Positions 6,642 to 15,276 of a stretch of DNA of 38,504 nucleotides are shown piece after piece. A model generated the notes under the pieces. The model was not told where the DNA came from and did not search any database. It worked only from the letters and a program-made list of their open reading frames with translations. Position 1 is the stretch's first letter, and the number at the start of each line of letters is the position of its first letter. The translations under genes and the position numbers were made by a program. Where the stretch lies: assembly GCA_964494385.1 (NCBI GenBank), contig CAZBSE010000018.1:1-38504 (forward strand). Direction: 5' to 3'. This DNA comes from CAZBSE01 sp964494385 (lineage in GTDB: Bacteria; Actinomycetota; Humimicrobiia; Humimicrobiales; Humimicrobiaceae).

Positions 6642-8099
6642 ATGACTGAACTGGAAGAATTAAATAAAGAATTTCTGGATGGGAAAGTTATAGCCGATCT
6701 GAGAACCATTGCCAAGCAGCTGAATATACCCGGACTTTCCAAAATGAAAAAAGATGAACTGGTAGAAAAGATACTGGAAGAAGTATCCAATAACGGCATG
6801 GAATTCTCAAACGGGGGCAAAACCGTAACTTTGGAAAATGAGAGAGTATTTGAGAAGGAAAAGAAGGATGAAACAGAAACCGGCAGACTTATAGCCGGAA
6901 AAGAAGGGATAAAGACAGAAAGGGTAAAAAAAGAAGTTGATAAGAAAAAAGAATTTGAACTGTATAAGGAAAGGATGAAAGGAATCCTTGATATTCTGGC
7001 TGACGGCTATGGGTTCCTGAGAACAACCGGATACCTGGCGGGGTCGCATGACATATATGTTTCTCAATCCCAGATAAGAAGATTCAGGTTAAGGCAGGGA
7101 GATGAAGTATATGGACAGGTACGCCCCCCCAAGGAAAGTGAAAAGTATAATGCGCTGCTGAGAATAGAGAGGGTAAACGGAGAGGACCCGGAATTCATAC
7201 GAAGCAGGGTACCGTTCGAAAAATTGACCCCGGTATACCCTATGGAGAGGCTGAAGCTGGAAACAAGTGAATCGGATAATATTAGTCCCAGAATAATAGA
7301 TTTGATTGCTCCTATAGGAAAGGGTCAGAGAGGTCTTATTGTATCTCCCCCGAAGGCCGGAAAAACGACCATACTTAAGGACCTTGCCAATAGTGTTTCT
7401 ACCAATAATCCCGAGGTAGACATAATAGTCTTGCTTATCGATGAAAGACCCGAAGAAGTTACCGATATGGAAAGATCGGTTAAGGGTGAAGTAATAAGTT
7501 CTACATTCGATCAGCCGTCGGATAATCATATACAGGTGGCAGAGCTGGTGCTTCAAAGGGCAAAAAGACTGGTTGAGCACGGAAAGGATGTCTTAATTCT
7601 TTTAGACAGCATAACACGTCTTGCCAGAGCCTATAACCTTTCAATTCCGGCAAGCGGCAGAGTTTTATCCGGTGGAGTGGATTCTTCCGCCCTGTTTCCT
7701 CCGAAGAGGTTCTTCGGTGCTGCCAGAAATATTGAAGATGGCGGAAGCCTAACAATCCTTGCTACGGCATTGATTGAAACCGGAAGCAGAATGGATGATG
7801 TTATATTTGAAGAGTTCAAAGGTACAGGCAATATGGAGATAAATCTGGACAGGCGTCTTGCCGATAAAAGGATCTTTCCCGCTATTGATATAACCAGATC
7901 CGGAACCAGAAAAGAAGAACTGCTTATGGAAAAAGAGGAAGCAAGAATAGTATGGAAGCTCAGAAGACTGATATATGAAAAGGAGCCGGAAGTGGCATTG
8001 GAACAGTTAATAGACTACATCAGAAATACAAAATCCAATGATGACTTTCTTAATGCTATCAAAGCCAGTTTTGATAAAGGAAAGAAACCTGTAAAGTAG
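6642..8099 (+). CDS. rho: Transcription termination factor Rho
   Basis: A 485-residue hexameric RNA-dependent ATPase that ends transcription. Order of parts: Rho_N three-helix domain (residues about 10-48), a charged Lys/Glu-rich linker (about 60-105), the cold-shock-like RNA-binding domain (about 106-180, with DILADGYGFLRT), then the RecA-type ATPase with Walker A PPKAGKTT near residue 236, LIDERPEEVTDMER (catalytic Glu), Walker B VLILLDSITRLARAYN and the C-terminal R-loop region. The linker is much shorter than the large insertions of many high-G+C actinobacterial Rho proteins. It leads the cluster that continues with rpmE. Confidence 0.97.
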   Translation: MTELEELNKEFLDGKVIADLRTIAKQLNIPGLSKMKKDELVEKILEEVSNNGMEFSNGGKTVTLENERVFEKEKKDETETGRLIAGKEGIKTERVKKEVDKKKEFELYKERMKGILDILADGYGFLRTTGYLAGSHDIYVSQSQIRRFRLRQGDEVYGQVRPPKESEKYNALLRIERVNGEDPEFIRSRVPFEKLTPVYPMERLKLETSESDNISPRIIDLIAPIGKGQRGLIVSPPKAGKTTILKDLANSVSTNNPEVDIIVLLIDERPEEVTDMERSVKGEVISSTFDQPSDNHIQVAELVLQRAKRLVEHGKDVLILLDSITRLARAYNLSIPASGRVLSGGVDSSALFPPKRFFGAARNIEDGGSLTILATALIETGSRMDDVIFEEFKGTGNMEINLDRRLADKRIFPAIDITRSGTRKEELLMEKEEARIVWKLRRLIYEKEPEVALEQLIDYIRNTKSNDDFLNAIKASFDKGKKPVK

Positions 8100-8252
8100 C
8101 ATTTCAAATTAAAAATCTAATTGTATATGAATTCACTGTATATTTTAGTGTTTGATTTTAGGTAAAGTATATTTACGGTTGTAAGTATTTATGCTAATAT
8201 TTAGGATTTGAAATAGGTAAAGTTTAATAAATATCAGCGAGGGTTTTCTATT

Positions 8253-8459
8253 ATGAAAAAAGAGATACATCCGCAATATTTTGATTGTACGGTAACCTGT
8301 TCCTGCGGAAATACATTCAAAACAAGGTCAACCAAAAAGGAGCTTAAGGTAGAGATATGCTCAAGCTGTCATCCTTTCTATACCGGCAAGCAAAAACTGG
8401 TTGATTCCGGCGGACGGGTAGAAAGATTTAAGAAGAGACTTATAAAATCTAAGAAATAA
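8253..8459 (+). CDS. rpmE: 50S ribosomal protein L31, zinc-binding form
   Basis: A 68-residue protein beginning MKKEIHPQYFDCTVTCSCGN with the second cysteine pair in EICSSCHPFYTGKQK. This is the C+ type of L31, with Cys12/16/18 and Cys37/40 able to bind zinc. It is part of the large ribosomal subunit. A ribosome site GAGGG precedes the ATG. The rho-rpmE neighbourhood is widely conserved. It is followed after 14 bp by thyX. Confidence 0.96.
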   Translation: MKKEIHPQYFDCTVTCSCGNTFKTRSTKKELKVEICSSCHPFYTGKQKLVDSGGRVERFKKRLIKSKK

Positions 8460-8473
8460 AAAAGGGTATGTTT

Positions 8474-9157
8474 ATGAAAATAAATTTAATCAAATACACC
8501 CGGGAACCGGAAAAAATGGTAGCAGTAGCTGCCAGGCTGTGCTATTCCCCGGTAGGCGTGGATGACCTTATGGATAAACTTGGCGACGAAGATATAAAAA
8601 AGCTGGTCAAGTTCGTGATTAAAAGCGGGCACCTCAGCACCACAGAGCATATATATTTTACGTTTGCAGCAGAAGGTGTCTCCAGAGCACTGACCCATCA
8701 GCTGGTAAGGCACAGGATTGCTTCATATAACCAGCAGTCACAGAGATATGTTAAATTTAAGGATAATTTTGAATATATTACCCCACCTGCCATAGAAAAG
8801 AGCAGCGCAGCTAAAAAAAAGTATGACAATTTGATCTCAGATGTTCATAATCTATACAAAGAATTGCTGGACATCGGAATTGAACCCGAAGATGCAAGAT
8901 ATATTTTGCCAAATGCCTCGGAAACAAAGATAATTGTGTCTATGAACGGAAGGGAACTTTTACACTTCTTTACCGTAAGATGCTGTAATAGGGCACAATG
9001 GGAGATAAGAGAACTGGCAACAGGCATGTTAAAACAGGTAAAGAAGGTTGCTCCCGTGGTTTTTGAGAACGCCGGTCCGAATTGCCTGAGGGGCTCCTGC
9101 CCGGAGGGTAAATTTTCATGCGGAAATCCTCATAAAGAGAGTGATTTTAATGCCTAA
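8474..9157 (+). CDS. thyX: Flavin-dependent thymidylate synthase
   Basis: ThyX makes dTMP from dUMP with FAD, NADPH and methylene-tetrahydrofolate, and releases tetrahydrofolate. The signature RHRxxSxNxxSxR is present as RHRIASYNQQSQR (residues 79-91), along with TEHIYFTFAAEGVSRALTHQLVRHR and LPNASETKIIVSMNGREL, which position the flavin and dUMP. The length of 227 residues is normal. ATG 8474 is preferred over 8468 because AAGGG at 8462-8466 is too close to the earlier one. The 3' end overlaps the next gene by 8 bp. The C-terminal tail has three Cys (CLRGSCPEGKFSCG), a common ThyX ending in anaerobes. Confidence 0.96.
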   Translation: MKINLIKYTREPEKMVAVAARLCYSPVGVDDLMDKLGDEDIKKLVKFVIKSGHLSTTEHIYFTFAAEGVSRALTHQLVRHRIASYNQQSQRYVKFKDNFEYITPPAIEKSSAAKKKYDNLISDVHNLYKELLDIGIEPEDARYILPNASETKIIVSMNGRELLHFFTVRCCNRAQWEIRELATGMLKQVKKVAPVVFENAGPNCLRGSCPEGKFSCGNPHKESDFNA

Positions 9158-10040
9158 GGCCGCCGGGAAATATCAGGTTGGAGGCCAGGCGGTAATTGAA
9201 GGTGTTATGATGCGCAGCAAACACTTCTGGGCTCTGGCAGTAAGAAGGCCTGATAAAACCATATCCGTAAAACTTTTTAAAGAAATTTCCCTGGCTGCAA
9301 AGAACAAGATATTGGGATTTGTATTCATAAGAGGAATAACAGTGCTCATTGAAAGCATGACGCTGGGTTTCAAGGCTTTGAGTTATTCTGTTAATGAATC
9401 TACAAAAGAAGAGATAACATTCTCCAAAAAGGAAATGACCATATCTATAATAATCGCGGTTGTATTTGCAGTGAGTGTTTTTTTTATACTTCCCACCGTT
9501 ATCGGAAGAAGTTTTTCTAACTTCATCCCCAATATTATAGTTTATAATCTTCTGGAAGGATTAATTAGAATCGTATTTTTTTTGGCCTATATTTTAGTAG
9601 TCTCACAGTTAAAGGATATAAAAAGGATTTTTCAGTATCACGGAGCTGAGCATAAAACCATCCAGGCCTATGAGAACAATGAAAAACTTAAGCCTGAAAA
9701 TGTCAGGAAATACAGCACCAAACATGTCAGATGCGGAACCAGCTTTCTGCTTATCGTAATGATAGTGGCAGTATTTATTTTTGCTCTTCTGGGAAAACAG
9801 ACAATATTATTGCGGATTGTATCCAGGGTGCTTCTGATACCGGTGATTGCAGGCATTTCATATGAATTTATAAGACTTGCCGGCAAATTCAGCAGATATA
9901 AGATAGTGAATATGCTTTTCTATCCCGGCCTTTTGCTCCAGAGAATTACCACCAGGGAACCTGATGACAGTCAGCTGGAAGTAGCTATCAGCTCATTTAA
10001 AAAAGTCATAGAAGCGGAGAAATCACTGGAGGCAAAATAA
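9150..10040 (+). CDS. DUF1385 (YqhQ-like) membrane protein
   Basis: A 296-residue member of the DUF1385 family, a predicted metal-dependent membrane enzyme of unknown function. The hallmarks are the N-terminal VGGQAVIEGVMMRS and the conserved FQYHGAEHKTIQAYE segment with Cys in VRCGTSF. Four to five membrane segments are visible (near residues 48-72, 87-107, 126-146, 190-208 and 215-235). ATG 9150 overlaps the thyX stop; the GTG at 9141 would extend it by three residues. The gene sits between L31/thyX and prfA, its usual position in several Gram-positive lineages. Confidence 0.9.
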   Translation: MPKAAGKYQVGGQAVIEGVMMRSKHFWALAVRRPDKTISVKLFKEISLAAKNKILGFVFIRGITVLIESMTLGFKALSYSVNESTKEEITFSKKEMTISIIIAVVFAVSVFFILPTVIGRSFSNFIPNIIVYNLLEGLIRIVFFLAYILVVSQLKDIKRIFQYHGAEHKTIQAYENNEKLKPENVRKYSTKHVRCGTSFLLIVMIVAVFIFALLGKQTILLRIVSRVLLIPVIAGISYEFIRLAGKFSRYKIVNMLFYPGLLLQRITTREPDDSQLEVAISSFKKVIEAEKSLEAK

Positions 10041-11120
10041 ATGTCAGACTTATTGGATAAGCTGAAAATATATGATGATAATTACAGGAAGCTGACAGAT
10101 ATACTTTTAAACCCCGAGGTTTCATCCAATCCTGAAAAAATAAAAGAATACGGGAAGAAGATAGCTGAAATTGAAGAGATTGTAAATGCTGCCGGAAGAT
10201 ACAGGGAGATTATTTCTTCCATCAGGGAAGCTGAAGAGATGCTTGAAGCTGAAAAGGAAGAAGAGATGAAAAGCTTCCTTAAAGATGAAATAAGAGAAAA
10301 TACTAATAAAAAACAGAAACTGGAAAAAAAGATAAAGCTGCTTCTAATCCCCAGGGATCCTAATGATAAGAAGGATGTTATAGTTGAAATAAGGGCCGGT
10401 GCAGGAGGAGATGAAGCTGCATTGTTTGCAGAAGTCCTCTATAAGCTGTATGCAAAATATGCGGAGAAAAGGAAATGGAAATATTCCGTGCTTAGTTCCA
10501 ATAGCCTGGGTATCGGAGGATTCAAGGAAATAATATTCGAAATTAAGGGAGAAGGGGCTTACGGTACCATGAAGTATGAATCCGGAGTGCATAGGGTTCA
10601 GAGAATTCCTACTACGGAATCACAGGGCAGAATACATACTTCCACCGCTACGGTTGCCGTGCTTCCTGCCGCTGAAGAAGTGGATATTAAAATAGATCCA
10701 TCGGACTTAAGAGTGGATGTTTTCCGTTCCAGCGGTCCGGGAGGTCAATCTGTAAACACTACGGACTCTGCGGTAAGGATTACCCATACGCCAACAGGCA
10801 TGGTAGTAACCTGCCAGGATGAAAAATCACAGCTCCAGAATAAGGAAAAAGCTCTAAAGATCTTAAGAGCCAGGCTTAGAGAGGCCGAGGAGCAAAAACA
10901 GATAAATAAGCAGATTGAAAGAAGAAGACTTCAAATAGGAACAGGCGATAGAAGCGAGAGGATAAGAACCTATAATTATCCGCAGGGAAGAATAACCGAC
11001 CATAGAATAAATTTAACTCTATATAAAATTGATGAAGTGCTGGAAGGTGATCTCGACAGATTAGTAGATCCTTTAAAAAGTGCTGATAACAGAAAGAGAA
11101 TTGAAAAGATAGGGGCTTAA
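10041..11120 (+). CDS. prfA: Peptide chain release factor 1
   Basis: A 359-residue class I release factor acting at UAA and UAG. The GGQ motif that enters the peptidyl transferase centre is at residues 234-236 within SSGPGGQSVNTTDSAVR, and the stop-codon tripeptide is PTT (190-192) in RVQRIPTTESQGR, of the PxT type that marks RF1 and not the SPF type of RF2. The N-terminal coiled-coil half (1-110) is complete. It starts one base after the DUF1385 stop, and prmC, which methylates its Gln, follows at once. Confidence 0.97.
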   Translation: MSDLLDKLKIYDDNYRKLTDILLNPEVSSNPEKIKEYGKKIAEIEEIVNAAGRYREIISSIREAEEMLEAEKEEEMKSFLKDEIRENTNKKQKLEKKIKLLLIPRDPNDKKDVIVEIRAGAGGDEAALFAEVLYKLYAKYAEKRKWKYSVLSSNSLGIGGFKEIIFEIKGEGAYGTMKYESGVHRVQRIPTTESQGRIHTSTATVAVLPAAEEVDIKIDPSDLRVDVFRSSGPGGQSVNTTDSAVRITHTPTGMVVTCQDEKSQLQNKEKALKILRARLREAEEQKQINKQIERRRLQIGTGDRSERIRTYNYPQGRITDHRINLTLYKIDEVLEGDLDRLVDPLKSADNRKRIEKIGA

Positions 11121-11125
11121 ATTAT

Positions 11126-12046
11126 TTGCAAATATGGAATGTAAAAAGTATTTTAGACTGGGCCATAAATTATTTTAAAAATAAAGATATACCACAGCCC
11201 AGATTATCTTCGGAATTACTTCTTAGTTCGGTACTCAACCTCAACAGGATTGATCTATATCTGAATTACAACCGTGTTTTAAATAAACAGGAGCTGGCCC
11301 AATATAAAAAATATATCCTTAAAAGACTTGAGCATGTTCCCATCCAGTATATTCTGAAGGAAGCATACTTCAGAAAAATGAAATTATATGTAGACAGCGG
11401 GATACTTATACCCAGGCCCGAAACCGAGCTTCTGGTTGACGGGCTATTTCGAATTTTAAAGGAAAATTCAGTGAAGAAAAAAATAAATATTTTGGAGATT
11501 GGTACCGGGAGCGGTGCCATCGCAATAAGTATAGCTTATGAGATTGATGACGAGTTGTCAGATGCCGACAGCTCCTGGCAGATGATAGCTACAGAAAACA
11601 ATCCGGGCGCGTTAAAAGCGGCAGAGAGGAATGCCAGAGAGATTCTTGAAAACGGTAAATTTAAAAATGTAAAATTTATCGAATGTGATCTGGTACCCGG
11701 AAAAGATTCCGATTTTTTCAATCGCTACCAGGGAAAAATTAGTGTGGTGATTTCAAATCCTCCTTATGTTTCCGAGAATGATTACAAGAAGCTTCCCCGG
11801 GAGGTAAAGGACTATGAACCGAAATCTGCTATTGTAGCGGGAAGGACCGGGCTGGAAGTATATGAAAAAATTCTTTCCAGGATCAAGCCTTACCTGTCTG
11901 CAGGATCAGGCTATATTTTATTTGAAATTGATCCTAAAGCAAGTGTTGCCTTGAGGGAAATATCGGAAAATGTCATCAGCCCTAAGAAAATAACGGTAGA
12001 GAAGGACTACAACCAGAGGGACCGCATCATGATAATCGAGGCATAG
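11126..12046 (+). CDS. prmC: Release factor glutamine methyltransferase
   Basis: A 306-residue SAM-dependent enzyme that N5-methylates the Gln of the GGQ motif of release factors. It has an N-terminal helical substrate domain (1-80), motif I LEIGTGSGAIAISIA (near 119-133), and NPPY at residues 211-214 (SNPPYVSEND), the motif that holds the target amide. The start is TTG at 11126, with AGGGG about 11 bp upstream; this is somewhat long but no better start exists. It directly follows prfA, its substrate gene. Confidence 0.94.
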   Translation: MQIWNVKSILDWAINYFKNKDIPQPRLSSELLLSSVLNLNRIDLYLNYNRVLNKQELAQYKKYILKRLEHVPIQYILKEAYFRKMKLYVDSGILIPRPETELLVDGLFRILKENSVKKKINILEIGTGSGAIAISIAYEIDDELSDADSSWQMIATENNPGALKAAERNAREILENGKFKNVKFIECDLVPGKDSDFFNRYQGKISVVISNPPYVSENDYKKLPREVKDYEPKSAIVAGRTGLEVYEKILSRIKPYLSAGSGYILFEIDPKASVALREISENVISPKKITVEKDYNQRDRIMIIEA

Positions 12047-12100
12047 ATAAACACAAAAAGCGCAAGGGGGCAATTCCATAAAATGATATATTAACCGTAA

Positions 12101-12130
12101 TGGACAACGGCAGTCCTTGAATCTTATAAT
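12101..12130 (+). promoter_or_regulatory. Candidate sigma-70 promoter for the permease
   Basis: TGGACA (12101-12106, 5/6) and TATAAT (12125-12130, 6/6) with 18 bp between them, about 85 bp upstream of the permease start. The -35 overlaps a small palindrome GGAC-aacggca-GTCC (12102-12116). Confidence 0.5.
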
Positions 12131-12215
12131 ACGGTTTGACAGAGTTTGTTTTTTTAAATTTTAGGTGGTAGGATTTTAATAATTTTTACTTGGTAGAAGG
12201 CGAATAGGGAAAAAA

Positions 12216-13520
12216 TTGAGTCACGAATTGATTGCCATAATAATTTTCTTACTGACCTATATAGCTATTGCTACAGAAAAAGTAAGCAGAACCGTAGTAG
12301 CATTTACCGGCGCCCTGATGCTGATTCTGTTTAATGTCTTTGACATAAATGAAGCAGTAAGCTTTATCAGCTGGGAAACCATAGGTCTTCTGTTCGGTAT
12401 GTTTATTATAGTTGCAGCCCTGTCGGATGCAGGGTTTTTTACCTTTCTTGCTCTGGTGCTGGCAAGGTGGCTCAAATACTCCCCTACGAAAATATTTATC
12501 TTTTTTCCCATAATAACGGCGCTTCTTTCGGCTTTCATGGACAGTGTTACCGTGATGCTTTTCTTTGCAACTCTTACCTATGAGCTCTGTAAAATGCTGA
12601 AAATAAAGCCTGCCCCCCTTATAATTACCGAAGTAATCCTGGCAAATATCGGAGGGTCCGCAACCATGGTGGGTGATCCGCCCAATGTTATCCTTGGTCT
12701 GAAGCTTGGTTATTATTTTAATGATTTTGTTATTCATAATGCCCCTATTTCCATAGTTGCCGGGGCCGTAACCCTTATTTATTGTTATATGGTAAGCAGA
12801 AAACATATTGCTCCGGCCGAAGGAATGCACAAGAAGGAATATGAAGAAATGGATCCCGCCGAGGCCATAGAAAACAAAAAGCAGCTTAAAGTTGCACTGG
12901 CCGCGTTCGGAACGGCAATTTTTTTTCTGATTACCCACGGCTATATAGAAAAGTATTTCCATATTCCGCTTACAGTTCCCCTTGCAGCCATGATACCTGC
13001 TTTTATCATGCTGGTCATTTTGGGCAAGAAGTCAGAAGAAATTCTGTTAAAAATCGACTACGGGGTAATATTGTTTTTCATGGGGCTGTTTGTGGTAGTG
13101 GGCGGATTGGAACATACGGGCGTAGTAAATACTATTGCGGGTTATATCACAAGTATTTTTAAGGATAATCACATGGGACTTTTAAGCACGCTGGTATGGG
13201 GTTCCGGCATTACCAGCGGTGTTATAGATAATATACCGTTTGCTCTTTCAATGGCCTATGTTCTGCAAAATATTGTAAAGTTTGCAGGGGTACCGGCCTT
13301 GTCCATAATGGTATGGGCAACCTCGCTGGGTGCGGATATAGGAGGTAATTTTTCTCCTATAGGAGCTTCGGCAAATGTAGTGGCGTACACTACCATGGAA
13401 AAAAGAGGCCAGTCAATCGGCTGGGCAAGATGGCTGAAACTTTCAATTCCTGCTACACTGATTGCTCTTACCATATCCAATATCGGGATCTATATTAAAT
13501 ATATTACCGGATTCTTTTAA
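12216..13520 (+). CDS. ArsB/NhaD-type ion transporter (IT superfamily permease)
   Basis: A 434-residue polytopic membrane protein with about eleven hydrophobic segments. Two internal-repeat signature loops are visible: GGSATMVGDPPNVILG (residues near 148-163) and GADIGGNFSPIGASANVV (near 371-388). These are the paired re-entrant loops of the ArsB/NhaD/CitM group. Members export arsenite, exchange Na+ for H+, or carry dicarboxylates; this sequence does not decide among these, and no arsR, arsC or arsA lies beside it. The start is TTG 12216; the upstream GAATAGGGA is a modest ribosome site. Confidence 0.85.
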   Translation: MSHELIAIIIFLLTYIAIATEKVSRTVVAFTGALMLILFNVFDINEAVSFISWETIGLLFGMFIIVAALSDAGFFTFLALVLARWLKYSPTKIFIFFPIITALLSAFMDSVTVMLFFATLTYELCKMLKIKPAPLIITEVILANIGGSATMVGDPPNVILGLKLGYYFNDFVIHNAPISIVAGAVTLIYCYMVSRKHIAPAEGMHKKEYEEMDPAEAIENKKQLKVALAAFGTAIFFLITHGYIEKYFHIPLTVPLAAMIPAFIMLVILGKKSEEILLKIDYGVILFFMGLFVVVGGLEHTGVVNTIAGYITSIFKDNHMGLLSTLVWGSGITSGVIDNIPFALSMAYVLQNIVKFAGVPALSIMVWATSLGADIGGNFSPIGASANVVAYTTMEKRGQSIGWARWLKLSIPATLIALTISNIGIYIKYITGFF

Positions 13521-13579
13521 TTCATGTTATCTCCGAACCGTCTTTTTAGTCGTTTAAAAGCTGCGTGATAGGATGCTGT

Positions 13580-13607
13580 TTGAAAAAAAAATAAAAATGG
13601 TTATAAT
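13580..13607 (+). promoter_or_regulatory. Sigma-70 promoter for initiator tRNA
   Basis: TTGAAA (13580-13585) and TATAAT (13602-13607) with 16 bp between them. Transcription would start about 38 bp before the mature tRNA. Confidence 0.65.
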
Positions 13608-13652
13608 AAGTTTTTGCGATAGAGAAAGTTAAAGGCGGATTTTATCAAACGG

Positions 13653-13729
<77 letters not shown>

Positions 13730-13932
13730 AATCTTAACATTATATCCCGCAATCTAAAGCCAAGTGTATTATTAGTACCTGCCAACCGGTATCCTGACGA
13801 ATTATTCTATCTATATCAGATTTTTATTAATATTGATTTTAAATTATAATTTACTTATGTTTTTAAAATATGTCTCAGAATCATTTAATATTAGAAATTT
13901 TTACGAAAGTTATGGATAAAGGAACTGCATAG

Positions 13933-14439
13933 GTGAAGGGTACTTTTTTTAAAAGGTATAGATACAAAATCTTGATTGGCAGGTCTTTTATAATATTTAT
14001 ACTTTTATTTTTGTGTATGAATTTCTCAGCCTGCACGCTTTTTAGCGGTGCAAAAGATTTTTTTACGGATAAGTTTTTTACGGAAGACGAAATGGATGAG
14101 GTGGTTGGTGTAGTAGAGGCTTTTTTTGGCCTGCTTATGGATAAAAACTACAGCGAAGCATATGAATATATAAGCAGCGGAGATAAATTACAGGGAAGCC
14201 TTGAAGATTTTTCCAAAGAATTTATAAATGTTACGGATATTATTTCCATAAAGATTAACTGGGTGGAGATCAAAAGCAATATAGCAACGGTAGGGATAGA
14301 TTTAACTGACTGTTATGACGGGGAAGAAGAAGTGTACAGGGATATGGAAGTATCACTTATAAAAGAGGAAGACAATAGCTGGAAGATAGTGTTCTGGGAA
14401 AAACAGGAAGAGAAGGAAAATATTAAGAGCAATGTTTAA
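13933..14439 (+). CDS. Small predicted lipoprotein, DUF4878-like
   Basis: A 168-residue protein. A basic start (MKGTFFKRYRYK), a hydrophobic stretch (residues 18-29) and FSAC with Cys34 look like a lipoprotein signal, though Phe at -3 is a poor lipobox. The mature part (about 48-155) has the sequence pattern of an NTF2/DUF4878-like domain: helices around VVGVVEAFFGLLMDKNYSEAYEYI, then strands ending DNSWKIVFWE. Such domains bind small ligands or act as assembly factors at the membrane. The start is GTG with AAAGGA upstream. It precedes ymdB by 24 bp. The function is unknown. Confidence 0.6.
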   Translation: MKGTFFKRYRYKILIGRSFIIFILLFLCMNFSACTLFSGAKDFFTDKFFTEDEMDEVVGVVEAFFGLLMDKNYSEAYEYISSGDKLQGSLEDFSKEFINVTDIISIKINWVEIKSNIATVGIDLTDCYDGEEEVYRDMEVSLIKEEDNSWKIVFWEKQEEKENIKSNV

Positions 14440-14463
14440 AAATTAGAGCTGGAAGGGTATAAG

Positions 14464-15276
14464 TTGAAAGTATTATTTTTAGGGGACGTTTTTGGCAAAC
14501 CTGGAAGAACGGTTCTGCGAGGCGAACTGCAGACAATGGTGCAGGAAAATGAAGCTGACATAGTTATTGCCAATGGAGAAAATGCAGCGGGGGGAATAGG
14601 AATCACACCGGAAATTTGCAATTATATACTGAATATGGGAGTAGATATTGTAACCTCGGGAAACCACATTTATAAAAAGAAAGAAATTTATACTTATATA
14701 GACAGCCAGCCCAGGCTTTTAAAACCTGCGAATTATCCTCCCGGAACTCCCGGCAGGGGGTATTCTATTATATCGGGCAGCAGACAGAATAAAAATAAGG
14801 TTGCTGTAGTAAATATCTGCGGGAGAGTTTTTATAGAAAACCTGGACTGTCCCTTCAGGTGCATGGACAAGATCCTAAAGGTCATAAGGGAAGAGACTTC
14901 CATAATAATTGTGGATTTTCATGCTGAAGTAACTTCTGAAAAAGTCGCTATGGGATGGTATCTGGACGGCAGGGTAAGTGCGCTGGTCGGTACGCACACT
15001 CATGTCCAGACAGCTGACGAAAGAATACTTCCCGGAGGCACGGCATATATAACCGATGCGGGGATGGTGGGTCCCAGGGATTCGGTTATAGGGGTAAAGA
15101 AAGAAAATATAATTGAACGATTTTTAAAAATTATGCCCCAGAAATTTACGGTAGCGGAAGGCGATATCATTATTAATGCGGTATTGATTGATATTGATGA
15201 TAAAAGCGGCAGGGCTGAAGGTATTAAGAGGATAAATTTAGTGGTCGAGGGAACAAATAGCAAATCTGTGATATGA
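14464..15276 (+). CDS. ymdB: YmdB-family metallophosphoesterase
   Basis: A 270-residue protein of the TIGR00282 family. Bacillus YmdB hydrolyses 2',3'-cyclic AMP in vitro and affects biofilm and nanotube phenotypes. Metal ligands are visible in GDVFGKPGR (residues 7-15), NGENAAGG (38-45), SGNHIYKKKE (65-74), DFHAEVTSEK and VGTHTHVQTADERILPGGTAYITDAGMVGP. A TTG start follows GGAAGGG. The gene overlaps tilS by 4 bp (ATGA), so the two are translationally coupled. Confidence 0.92.
   Translation: MKVLFLGDVFGKPGRTVLRGELQTMVQENEADIVIANGENAAGGIGITPEICNYILNMGVDIVTSGNHIYKKKEIYTYIDSQPRLLKPANYPPGTPGRGYSIISGSRQNKNKVAVVNICGRVFIENLDCPFRCMDKILKVIREETSIIIVDFHAEVTSEKVAMGWYLDGRVSALVGTHTHVQTADERILPGGTAYITDAGMVGPRDSVIGVKKENIIERFLKIMPQKFTVAEGDIIINAVLIDIDDKSGRAEGIKRINLVVEGTNSKSVI

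Noticed and set aside
12216..13520. Arsenic resistance
   Set aside because: The permease fits the ArsB/NhaD superfamily, but no arsR, arsC, arsA or acr3 gene lies beside it, so the substrate is left open.
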